Shown here: one piece after another, positions 23,163-32,821 of the stretch
Numbering within the stretch: the stretch's first letter is position 1
How the letters are laid out: every line of letters starts with the position of its first letter
DNA from: Anthoceros angustus
Lineage: Eukaryota > Streptophyta > Anthocerotopsida > Anthocerotales > Anthocerotaceae
Direction: 5' to 3'
NCBI GenBank assembly: GCA_010909165.1
Contig: VJWM01000011.1
Span: forward strand, 806,001-870,000
DNA length: 64,000 nt
Notes under the pieces: model-generated
What the model was told of the DNA's origin: nothing
What the model saw: only the letters and a program-made list of their open reading frames with translations
The model's database searches: none
Made by a program: the position numbers and the translations under genes

Positions 23163-26100
23163 ATGCCGGGGGCTGTGGACAAGGACGGAAAGGGTTGCAG
23201 AGATCCTGCAGCTCTGCAGCTTTTCAAGAGCATCGGGCTGGACGAGCGCACTGCGCAAAACGCGGTTGCAAATGCCAAAGTCACCACAAATCTGACGGAG
23301 GTTATCAACGAGGTTCGTCTCTGTTTGCAGCTCACCTGGTATCCGTTCGCTTGAATTTTCTGACGCGATGGATGCTGGTACAGGCTGGAGTAAGCGACGG
23401 ATGTGACAAGTCTGTGGGGAATCTCTTGTATACGGTGTGGATTACCGGATTCTTGCTTTCTTCACAGCTTCTCCACCTTGAGATCTTGTGTTCACCTAGA
23501 CTGAATTTGCCCCTCTGTCAATGTGGCAGGTCGCGACCAAGTATCCTGTTAATGCTTTGAAGCACCGAAGAACATTGCTGGAATATGTTACTGCGGGCAA
23601 GGTGGCCTTCTGTACCGGAATGTGGTTACTTTTAACCCTGGAGTTAGTTGGAGTTCGACTGAAGGGTAGTCTGGCCAAATGGTCCTGTCAATTTTCAGAT
23701 AAAAAGCATTCCTCAGGTGGAAGGTGCCTTTGGATACCTGTCTACCATTGGTTCGGAGTCACTGGATATCAAAGAACTCGAGGACAAAAGCGGTGTTGGT
23801 GAGTAGGCTCGGGTTAGTTGGTGTAGTTGTTATGCTGTTCAGTTTTGCATACAATTTTGATCTGTTGCTGGCATCACGTTATTAACAGCTGAGTGAATCA
23901 GGGGTGGATGTATCTCCTCAACAGATTAAGTCGGCAGTGGAGGAAGTCCTTCAAGTCAATGTGGACCAAGTATTATCTGAACGCTATCGGATAAATGGTG
24001 TTCTTCTAACCGCACCCAGACATGTGGACAATGTATTAAGGAGACGTGCACGTACTTACGTAGCTATGTGCATTTCTCAGTTGGAACCCTTCTCGGTCAA
24101 GCTCGGCAGAAGCTGCCATGGGCAGACGGGAAGCTTTTGAAGGTTGGTACCATGTGATCCAATGCAGCTAGCTTATTTGGAGGTCTCTTAATTTCTTCTG
24201 TTGCTTCTTCTTGCGGGTGAGGATTCTATCTTGTGGGACTTTGACTGTGACATTCCATCTTCTATCCAGGCGGAAATGGACTCCCAGCTCAAAGGCATTC
24301 TTGGAGAGAAGACTGCTCAAGATGAGGAGAAGCCAGTCAAAAAGAAGAAAGAGAAGCCAAAAGCTGAGGTAGTTGGATTACAAGCACCTGAAGAGCTAGA
24401 TCTTGTTCACCATTTTGTCTGATGATGGTTGAGTTGGAGACTCTTCTGTCTTATGTTTGCAACAGATAGGTGCAATCTGCCTCGTGTGTTTTTAGGTGAC
24501 AGGTAAATGTTATTGATGCCATGGCATGCAGGAGCCCAGTCCAGCTGTGAAGGCGAGTCCAGCGCCTGAGCCAGAAGAGAGCAACCCATATGCCATTTTC
24601 CCCAAACCTGAGGAGAATTTCAAGGTAACGTTAGATGTACTTCATTCCTCTGCTGTCTCTTTTAGGGTCTGATTGCTATTCGTTAACAAAGGTAGGATGG
24701 AAGCTGATTGTTTTGCTATGGACAGGTCCACACCGAGATATTCTTTAGTGATGGAAGTATTTGGAGGCCTCACAATAGCAGGGAGAAGCTTGAAAAGCAT
24801 TTGCAGGCAACAGGTGGACTGGTTTTCACCAGATTTCCTCCAGAGCCAAATGGCTATTTGCATATAGGACATGCCAAGGTATGCCCTTGCTGAGATGTTT
24901 TGTCTCTTGGCTCTACTCAAGCCCTGGAGTGAGTGTGGTTAGCTCTCCTAGCGTGCAGTGGACTGACGTAACGACTTCTTTCCGCACTGGTGGTTTAGGC
25001 CATGTTTGTAGACTTTGGTCTTGCTCAAGATGCTGGTGGACACTGTTATTTGAGGTCAGTGCGTGCCCAGCCCCCCTGCATGATTTGCTGGCAGAATGGT
25101 TGAGAACTTCCTGCCAGAAAATCATGTTAAGTGTAAGACAGACTACTCATTGAATGGAAATAGTTGTAGCTGCAGTAGAGTAACATTTTGATGTCTTGCT
25201 TATAAATAGGTACGATGATACAAATCCAGAAGCTGAGAAGCAGGAGTACATTGACCATATCCAGGAAATTGTTTCTTGGATGGGCTGGAAGCCCTACAAG
25301 GTAGGTGGCAGTTCAATGTTGCAAAGTTGTGTTTTTCTCATGGCATAGGAGTCATTTCGCATTTTGTGGTACTTGCAGATCACTTACAGTAGCGACTATT
25401 TTCAGCAGTTGTATGATCTAGCTGTGGCTCTTATTAGACGAGGGCACGCTTATGTTGACCACCAGGTCAGAATTCCTAGCTCATGCATGCGATTTGGTTG
25501 TGTATCTGTGATGTATCTTTGTCTGAACTAGAATTGTCAACCAACAAAGGTGATTGCAGACTGCTGATGGGATAAAAGAGTATCGGGAGAAGAAAATGGA
25601 TAGCCCATGGAGAAACCGTCCCATTGCTGAAAGTCTAAAACTCTTTGAAGAAATGAAGCAAGGTAGGATAGATGAAGGAAAAGCAACCCTGCGTATGAAG
25701 CAGGATAACAAGAATGATAATTTCAACATGTATGATCTTATAGCTTATCGTATCAAGGTATGTGTGACGTTTTAATTGCAAGGAACTCGTTTGGTTTTTT
25801 GCTCGGTATGACTTTTTATTGCTATGTGAGCAATTTTGTCATTGTGTCCATGCAGTTTACTCCTCACCCACATGCTGGGAATGACTGGTGCATCTATCCA
25901 AGTTATGATTACACCCACTGCATTGTTGACTCTCTCGAGAACATTTCTCATTCGGTATGAACTCTGTTTGGTTACCATTTGTGCTTTATGATGTTTAAGT
26001 TTTCGGTTTGATAGTCTTGAGCCGAATTCCATATCTCATATGAACACTCAGCCGTCTGCAACTGTACAATTCTGTTGCCCCTATGCAGTTGTGTACATTG

Positions 26101-27862
26101 GAGTTTGAATCTCGCCGAGCCTCGTACTACTGGCTGTTAGAGGCACTGGATCTGTATCTTCCTTATGTTTGGGAGTATGCACGTTTAAACATCACACATA
26201 CAGTACTATCAAAAAGAAAGGTGGGGTCTTCTTGTCAGCTCTCGTTGTAATTAGACGGACATGGTTTTGACTCTGTTTCACGGTTGGGAAATAACCATTT
26301 TCCCCTCTGTTTCCATGCTTAGCTCAATGCCTTAGTGACCCAAAAATGGGTCGATGGATGGGATGACCCCCGTCTCATGACTCTTTCGGGGTTGAGGAGA
26401 CGAGGAGCTTCACCTGAGGCAATCAATGCGTTTTGCCATGGAGTGGGCATCACACGAAGGTAGGGAGGGGACATTATTCACCCACAAACGTATATATTCT
26501 ATGGTGCTGTGTGTATCACTAACATGGAAGACAATTTTGCAGTGACAATGTAATTCGGATGGAGCTGCTAGAACATTACATGCGAGATGAACTGAATGTG
26601 AATGCACCAAGGGCTATGGTTGTACTTCGGCCTCTGAAGGTACAATTCTCTATCTCATTCACACTTTGATGTACAGTTGATTTGGTGTTCAGTGCGTCAT
26701 GGTGGCAGCTATGATATCTCCGTCTGCCCATGCATGTAGGTTGTTGTCACAAATCTGCCACAAGATGATGTTCAAGTAGTCGAGGCAAAAAGCTGGCCCA
26801 ATGCAGACGATGGGGATCCCTTGGGCACGTACAAGGTATACCTTGCACTGGTGGTTTCGCATTGAATTACAGGGTGGAGGAACAATTGTAAATTCGTGCT
26901 CCTTTTTTCTCCTGCTATGTACAGGTACCATTTTCCAGAGTGTTGTATATTGAGTCATCAGACTTCAGATTACAGGATTCCAAAGATTACTATGGTCTTG
27001 CTCCAGGAAAGAGTGTACTACTGAGGTAGCTTCTCCTCTTGCAAGATCTCACAGCTGGGCTTATGCTTTTATAGCACCCTGGCCCGATATGCTCCCCTTA
27101 GGAGACAGGACATTGACTAAAGTTGTACCTTGTCAATGATTCCGTTGTGCAGATATGCATATCCTATCCGATGTGTGGATGTGGTGTATGCTGAAGATAA
27201 AAGCATAGCAGAGGTGCATGTGGAGTATGACAGCACGAAGAGCAGCAAGCCAAAGGTGAGATTCTTGTCTGTCCGATGGAAGTAGTAAGCGTTGTGGTAT
27301 GCCATGCGAGAGTCTTTGTCCTTCTATAGGCTGATGCTGATTATGTTTGTGCGGGAACGTGCAGGGAGTTATTCACTGGGTAGCTGAGCCATCTCCAGGT
27401 GTTGCACCTCTGCGGGTGGAAGTTCGATTGATAGATAAATTGTTCCAATCTGAGGTGGGTTACTATCCATCAAGTCTGTTCTTGCTGCATATGACACTCC
27501 TTTATGCTGCGTTGGATGTGACATCAATTGGTGATTTCGATTCTCAGAACCCAGGTGAGTTGGGTGACGACTGGCTGGCCGACCTCAACCCCAATTCGAG
27601 GGAGATCATTCCAGACGCGTTTGCCGTTCCTGCTCTAAGGAAGGCTGCCGTTGGAAGCAAGTTCCAATTCGAAAGACTTGGTGAGACTGGCCCTTTTCCC
27701 ACCCTGTTATTTTCTGTTGGTCCTCAAACGGCCTCTGCTGACAGTATTTTTGCACTTTGTACAGGTTACTTCTGTGTGGATCCTGATTCAAGTGAAGAAA
27801 AGGTAGTCTTCAACAGGACCGTCACTCTTCGAGACTCGTACTCCAAAGTGACCAAAAAATAG
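23163..27862 (+). CDS. QARS: Glutaminyl-tRNA synthetase, cytosolic type
   Basis: The enzyme charges tRNA(Gln) with glutamine. Twenty-three exons from 23163-23312 to 27765-27862 sum to 2394 nt, so the frame stays intact and gives 797 aa, the usual plant length. The N-terminal YqeY-like appended domain is present ([30 protein letters not shown]). A Lys/Glu/Pro linker follows ([10 protein letters not shown]). The class I core has [15 protein letters not shown] with HIGH, then [27 protein letters not shown], and VLSKRK in place of [17 protein letters not shown] and the beta-barrel anticodon domain complete it ([29 protein letters not shown]). All internal introns are about 70-160 nt with GT-AG ends. 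A decayed copy of exon 4 and its flanks lies near 30200-30400. Confidence 0.96.
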
Positions 27863-27922
27863 ACATTTTCATTCAGCTGAACAGCAGTGTGAGGTTCAGC
27901 AGGCCCACAAGATGCTTGGACC

Positions 27923-28050
27923 TCACAAGGAGTGCACGCTTTTGCAATTGTTTCTAACCTCGGCATTTGTCTCCAGTTTTTTTCCGTCTGCACCGGCCTC
28001 AGGTATAGCTGAGGTGAATTCTTGAAAAACTGTTCCAGGAGTCCCGGTCT
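27923..28050 (-). pseudogene. 3' fragment of a class III peroxidase
   Basis: In one minus-strand frame the bases read FQEFTSAIPEAGADGKK and then AEVRNNCKSVHSL followed by a stop. This is the normal end of plant peroxidases (F-x-FT-A-M-K-M...G-x-x-GEVR-NC-x-VN). It does not belong to the intact gene at 28157-29531, which has its own end. The usual MG-x-(I/V)-x-V-K-T-G stretch is damaged. Upstream sequence fades out, so only the last exon piece survives. Confidence 0.7.
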
Positions 28051-28156
28051 TGAACAGCGATGTGAGTAGGCTTTTTCCAAAAACTAAAATTGGAGTTACC
28101 GCATGGACTTAACGGATAGTGGAGCTCTTCAGCAGGTATGCCAAATAGACCTCCCC

Positions 28157-29531
28157 TCAAAAGGGGTTAACACTTCTGCAACTTGCTCGAACCTCACCTT
28201 CATCTCCAGTCTTGACTCCAATTTCCCCCATTTTAGCAATAGCTCTGCTAAACTGCTTGAAAAACTCCGATTCGTCGTTTGAATACTCGTCGACGTTGAA
28301 TTGCGTGTCATGGTCTGTGAAGAGGGCCTGATCCGATGTGAGGAGGCCCTCTCCACCAACTAAATCAGTGAAGTAGCTATTATCGAAGACTGTGGCGGAG
28401 GAATCAAGCTCCACCAAGACGTCACCATTGTTGCTTAGGGGGCATTGAAGCCTGAGCTGGTCGGCGAAGTCGGGGTCCATAGTGGGGTCAGTGCTGAAGT
28501 GTGAGCTGAAATTGTAGATCCTGTTGCTGAAGGCTTGGCAGTGCGCTCCTCCGACTGTATGAGCACCTGAATGAAACGAGATTCACGTAGTTTGAAGTGA
28601 AATCGTACACCAGAGACAACTTTGCCTCGGAGTCGTGCCATGGAGAAAGATACGTTACCTGATAAGACGACCATCTCCCTCTTGGAGAGGCCCTTTGCCT
28701 CGAAGATTGCAGTGAGCTCGGGGACTAGAGCAAACGGACCGGGAAGCTGTCCGCTTTTCGCTCCCGACGACAGGGAAATCGTGCCGTCTCTCCGCCCGCA
28801 TCTCACCTCCCAGTGAGGACCCCCGGCCTGTACAAATTTTTTCATACATGCCGAGGTCGCGAGTCAGCAGAAGACAAGGCTCGCGGAAGTCAGTTTCGGG
28901 ATGCAACATCGGAGAATGATCGAAAACAACTGCAAGGTTGATGAAACCGGTTACTACCAGGACAACAGCATCCCGGGTTGCCATGGCCAAGATGTCGGCA
29001 CACGACACCACTCCTGGACACACAGCTTCAAGGCTTGCTTTAGCAGCGTCTATGACATCGAAGCCATGCAAAGAGCGGTTGATGGGTGCATCCTTCTCAG
29101 CCTCATTGCCGTCCGCCGAGTCTATGAGGATGGAGGCATCACAGCCCTGCACATTCAGCCATGCGAGCAAGTGAGCAAGCTGGCTAGCGCTAGCTAGAAC
29201 ACGTGCAAATTTAACCACCCATCAACACAGTCACCTCCACAAAGCAGTCGTGAAAAAACATACGCAACAGCCCTGCAGTGATGGTGGCATCACTCTCGTG
29301 TGCCTCTCTCACAGCTGCCCGCACCAGGATCTCTGCCAAGGGACAGCCATGCTTGTAAAAGGCTGTCTCCAGTCCGACCGACTGGTCAGACTCTGCGTCT
29401 GCGTCTGCGTCTGCGTCTGCCTCGGATCTCGGCCTGCGTGCCTCATCATGGGCATTTAACAGCCTGGTATACAGCGGCACAATGCAATTGCTCATCACCA
29501 GCAGCAGCAGCAGAAACGAGGATACTCCCAT
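28157..29531 (-). CDS. Class III (secretory) peroxidase
   Basis: These heme peroxidases act in the cell wall and vacuole on phenolics and H2O2. Four exons (29531-29235, 29146-28958, 28827-28659 and 28566-28157) give 354 aa. A hydrophobic signal peptide ([19 protein letters not shown]) is followed by an unusual Asp-Ala repeat. [11 protein letters not shown] with GCDASILID forms the distal Arg/His site and calcium loop. [20 protein letters not shown] and [15 protein letters not shown] follow, and then [13 protein letters not shown] with the proximal heme His. [20 protein letters not shown] and the ending [12 protein letters not shown] complete the fold. Introns sit at class III positions. The acidic insert between signal peptide and domain is not a family feature. 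A broken copy of the gene's 3' end lies just downstream. Confidence 0.94.
29393..29420. repeat. Hexanucleotide microsatellite inside the peroxidase gene
   Basis: CTGCGT is repeated about four and a half times. On the minus strand it encodes the Asp-Ala-Asp-Ala run of the peroxidase N-terminus. It is in frame, so length changes would alter protein length without breaking it. Confidence 0.9.
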
Positions 29532-30189
29532 CCTGTCAGCTCACAGCCTACAGTGCCACAGGATTCCCCCGTCGCCTCACAATGTGCTGAGCAGCTCCAG
29601 CTCTCTCATCATACCACGCCCTTTTATCCTACGCCCATGATCCCGAACTTCCTACAACAATTCCTCACCGCTGGCAGACAAAGGACCATCTCAGGTGGCA
29701 AGTCAGCTGCAGAACCGCGGAATCGGATTGACTTACAAAACGTCGGTCCCGGTAGGTACTTGCTTGCGCACAGCCCTCGCCCAACAAACTGCGCTCACTC
29801 CTGGTCACAAGGCCTGCATGACTCTCTCACTCAAGGCACTGCAGTGCGCCTAGGCCCGCCTGAATGCCATTGCCAAGCAATGCCCACAACTGTCTTGCCA
29901 CAATAATCACAAATCTGCAAATTCCAAGCATGCGCCATTTCAGCAGTCTTTGGTGAGTCCTCAAGGAGAAACAATGCGGAGCACGCTGAAAAAAATGTGT
30001 CGTGCAGGAATCGAGCAAGGTCGATGTCCCCAGGACCCCGTGATTCTCAGTGCGACTGCGAGGAAAGTGCCAGCCGGGAAGGTGGAGCACAAGCACACGA
30101 ATGAGGCGCTCGTGCCTTCCCAAGCCCACCAGCATACATACATGTGGATGTACATAAAACCATGAAGGCATTCGTTAACTACTCCAAAT
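29532..30189. other. Upstream of the peroxidase; no gene seen
   Basis: Open frames here have no recognisable motif. The part next to 29532 is presumably promoter and 5' UTR of the minus-strand peroxidase. Confidence 0.5.
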
Positions 30190-30400
30190 CCAAATCCACA
30201 AGCTGGCTTCTGGGGCTTTGTGCTGGAATGTGGTTCTTTGGGACACTGAAGGTAGTTGGGGTTCGACTAATAAAATGCATTCTCAAAGTGGGAGGTGCTT
30301 TGGATACTTGTCTACCATTCATCCAGTGGCTTTGAATAGGGACCAAAGAACTCAGAACAAAAGCGGTGTTTGGTGAGTATACTTGGGTCAGGTCAGGTTT
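30190..30400 (+). pseudogene. Decayed copy of GlnRS exon 4 with both intron flanks
   Basis: The segment repeats 23600-23820 with gaps. Shared landmarks in order are GGAATGTGGTT, TAGTTGG-GTTCGACT, GGTGC(C/T)TTTGGATAC, TTGTCTACCATT, CAAAGAACTC, ACAAAAGCGGTGTT and the donor GGTGAGTA. In the intact gene this is intron 3, exon 4 and the start of intron 4. Here exon 4 has lost its acceptor and the frame is broken. Because intron sequence is included, the copy arose from genomic DNA and not from an mRNA. Confidence 0.85.
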
Positions 30401-31937
30401 CCATGTAGCCCGGGCCGGCTACGTAAAGCCCGGGTCCCAGATCCGAGATCGGCTCGGGTATTTACTAGGAAGACATGAACCCAGCATCTATACCATGTTA
30501 ACATATTTTATCGATAATTATCGGTCAGTCGCTCCTATGTACTTCTAAGTCCGAGGGCGGTACTCCATCTTGGCGATTTCTCAACCCTCGGTTATAAGTT
30601 ATATGACACACATTAGAAGATCAAGAAGAAAAGTTTTCTTAATCCACTGGGGATGACTATCATGAACTTCAAAAAATATATGGAAAAGATGGTTAGGAGA
30701 GAGAATAGGGGAGGAGCAGCCCACCACACTTTAGCTCACAGGAACAAGGAGGTCATGAGGCTAAACTATGTCACAACTATGTGAGCCGTGGCCGACAAGA
30801 GTAGTCCACTGTTGGCAAAGAGAGGATATAGCAAGACAACAAACCCGAGAGTGGAGCCACTCCACCAGGCGACCTTGGAATTAGTCGAAGAGAATTCCTT
30901 TCAGGAAAGACAACTGTCGGTTGTTCGACGTGCCGACTTGGACAAACAAGAGGTCCTCCAGAGAATCGCTCAAGGCTAAGCAAGTGAACTCCTCAGCTTC
31001 CTTGATGGTCCACACAAGCTCGGCAGCCTCAAAGTTTGGAGGTCCTGCTTCCCACCTTGCCAACTGTCCATGAAGAGATGGAAGACCTCCACCTTGATAC
31101 TCTCTTGCATCTTCCTAGAAAGCACAATGATCATATGAGAAGCATTCTATTGTTCTCGAATGGACACTGTGGGATCCAGGCTCCCCACTGTAGATGCATC
31201 TATAAAAGTTTTGGCTACCTCCATCGCTTCCACCTTGCGGTCTTAGAATAATTTGGCAATCCAACTCAGAACGCAAGCATAAATGGAGCATACCATGTAT
31301 GCAAGAACAAGAAGAGACAAACTAGCAGCACCAGCATGAAACTACGTTTCTTGTCCTCTGTCCTTGCACAATCGTGACGTAATATTCCATAAAGCTAAGT
31401 AATCTACAACTAAAGGATTTCCAGTTAAGCTGCTCAGAAACTTCCACATAAGCTTGCCTTTCATGTGGTTTAGTAGATGAGTTCACCCATCTCTCCTTAC
31501 CTTGATAAAACTTCTGAGTTGGTTTGGTGGTAGGGAAGAAGAAAAAGAAGAATTTTATTTAAGTCCACTAAAGACGGATTTCCGGCATGGGACTTGGTAC
31601 TTAACAACTTGTACCATGGTGTGCCTAGGCTACTTGCACCAAGGCATCCACTCCCTTTAGGCACCCCATCTAAGTACCGATCAAAGCGCAGGATGCTTAA
31701 TAACGACGTTCTTATAAATGTGTGTCCATTTGGCCCAAGACGCTTAAGCGTCTTGGGCCCTAAACCCTAAGCCCTAAGCCCAATTGGTTCGAGTTGTCGC
31801 GGAAACAGTTTGAAGTTTCAATTTCGAGTGCACGAGAGAGCTTTACTCATCTAGTTTAGAGTTAGTTTTAGTTTTTGCGTTTCCGTTTCCGGAGGTGTCC
31901 CGCCGGGACTGGCTGGCTTTGGTAATTGGGAAAATTG
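30401..31937. other. Intergenic, no confident gene
   Basis: A minus-strand ORF at 31063-30881 (WTIKEAEEFTCLALSDSLED) and a plus-strand ORF at 30788-30979 overlap, and neither matches a known family. The region contains a 28-bp palindrome next to telomere-like repeats at 31732-31778. Confidence 0.5.
31732..31778. promoter_or_regulatory. 28-bp palindrome fused to telomere-like repeat (site II plus telo-box)
   Basis: Bases 31732-31759 are a perfect inverted repeat whose left half is GGCCCAAGACGCTT. The right half ends TTGGGCC and runs straight into CCCTAAACCCTAAGCCCTAAG (three near-telomeric units, 31758-31778). TGGGCC is the plant site II element and AAACCCTAA is the telo-box, a pair known from promoters of growth and translation genes. 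Here they lie about 160 bp beyond the CYB5D1 stop, so any target gene is unclear. Confidence 0.6.
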
Positions 31938-32681
31938 TCAGGCGATTGTGAGATCGTCGTTGTAGTAGATCTGGATGCAAGGGATGTGGTAGAGCAAACC
32001 CATCTCAAGGGAGTCGTACTCAGGCCTCTCGTCAGGAATGCCGTTGTCTTCCAAGTTCTTATCGTAATCTATGGTGACGAATCCCTCGTCCTTTCTGGTG
32101 CAATTGGCCTTCCATGTGTAGCTCTTAGCGTGGATGTTGAGATCCAGATACCGCTCCAGAATCTCTCTGATGGTCTCCTCGGAGGGCACCTCCAACAGAA
32201 TTTCCTGCCCGATGAGCACGTTCTTGATGCGCACCAGCCGAGTCCTGGCCGACAGCTTCCCGATGATGTACTTGGGATCCCTCCACCAGTGCAGCGGGAA
32301 GCTCTCGTCCCAGTCGCTGCGGGGATCTGGCGGCGCGATGTGGATGAACCTGCCCATGGGCGTCCACCACCACTCGATGCACCGCACCGGATCGATGAAC
32401 GTCACCAGGTCCCCTGTCGCCGCCTTGCGCTTCTTCCCGCCCACGGGATCGATGTAGTCGATGAGATCGTCCGGATCGTAGTCGAACCAGTCGCTGATGT
32501 CCCCTCCCGCCTCCATCAGCAGCCACTCCGACAGGATGGACGGGTTGGCTGGCAGCAGCGGCGTCACGTCCAGAACCGTCCCGTTGATGATGAGCCACAG
32601 GTCGCCTGCCGTGCAGTGGGCGCTCACCTCCGCGCGGGTGTACCACCCGCTGCTCCGCTTCGAACTCGTCGCGCACGCCAT
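31938..32681 (-). CDS. CYB5D1: Cytochrome b5 domain-containing protein 1 (ciliary)
   Basis: CYB5D1 homologues associate with radial spokes of motile cilia and are usually kept only by ciliated organisms. This is a single exon of 247 aa starting at MACATSSKRSSGWYTRAEVS. A longer frame from 32774 adds unlikely residues. DLWLIINGTVLDVTPLL, then GGDISDWFD and IDPVGGKKR, form the cytochrome b5-like part. WWTPMGRFIHIAPPDP, WWRDPKYIIGKLSARTRLVR and ERYLDLNIHAKSYTW follow, and then ERPEYDSL and IYYNDDLTIA. The order is the same as in animal CYB5D1, including the Y-NDDLT ending. The gene is head-to-head with ALDH22 across 140 bp. Confidence 0.9.
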   Translation of the reverse strand: MACATSSKRSSGWYTRAEVSAHCTAGDLWLIINGTVLDVTPLLPANPSILSEWLLMEAGGDISDWFDYDPDDLIDYIDPVGGKKRKAATGDLVTFIDPVRCIEWWWTPMGRFIHIAPPDPRSDWDESFPLHWWRDPKYIIGKLSARTRLVRIKNVLIGQEILLEVPSEETIREILERYLDLNIHAKSYTWKANCTRKDEGFVTIDYDKNLEDNGIPDERPEYDSLEMGLLYHIPCIQIYYNDDLTIA

Positions 32682-32821
32682 GGCCTCGCCGCTGCGGCAG
32701 CCTGCTCGGAAACCTGGTGGGCGCCCAACAGGGTCATGAAACCATACATAAATGCCTTCTTCTTCCCAACCCACCTTCTCTAAGGCCGAAGCGTGTTCGA
32801 GCGTTCTGCGTCCCCCCCGCT
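32682..32821. promoter_or_regulatory. 140-bp region between divergent CYB5D1 and ALDH22
   Basis: The start codons of the two genes point away from each other with only 140 bp between them, so both promoters must overlap or be shared. No TATA box is obvious, and a pyrimidine-rich CTTCTTCTTCCC lies at about 32757. Confidence 0.5.

Noticed and set aside
27766-28080. Minus-strand ORF of 104 aa
   Set aside because: It overlaps the last GlnRS exon. The meaningful reading is the other minus frame, which shows the peroxidase ending.
30144-30335. Small plus-strand ORF taken at first as a membrane peptide
   Set aside because: Its bases match GlnRS intron 3 and exon 4 in order, so it is part of the GlnRS relic.
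31926-32783. Plus-strand ORF of 285 aa
   Set aside because: It is the antisense shadow of CYB5D1, whose minus-strand frame has clear family motifs. The plus frame is His/Pro/Arg-rich and matches nothing.
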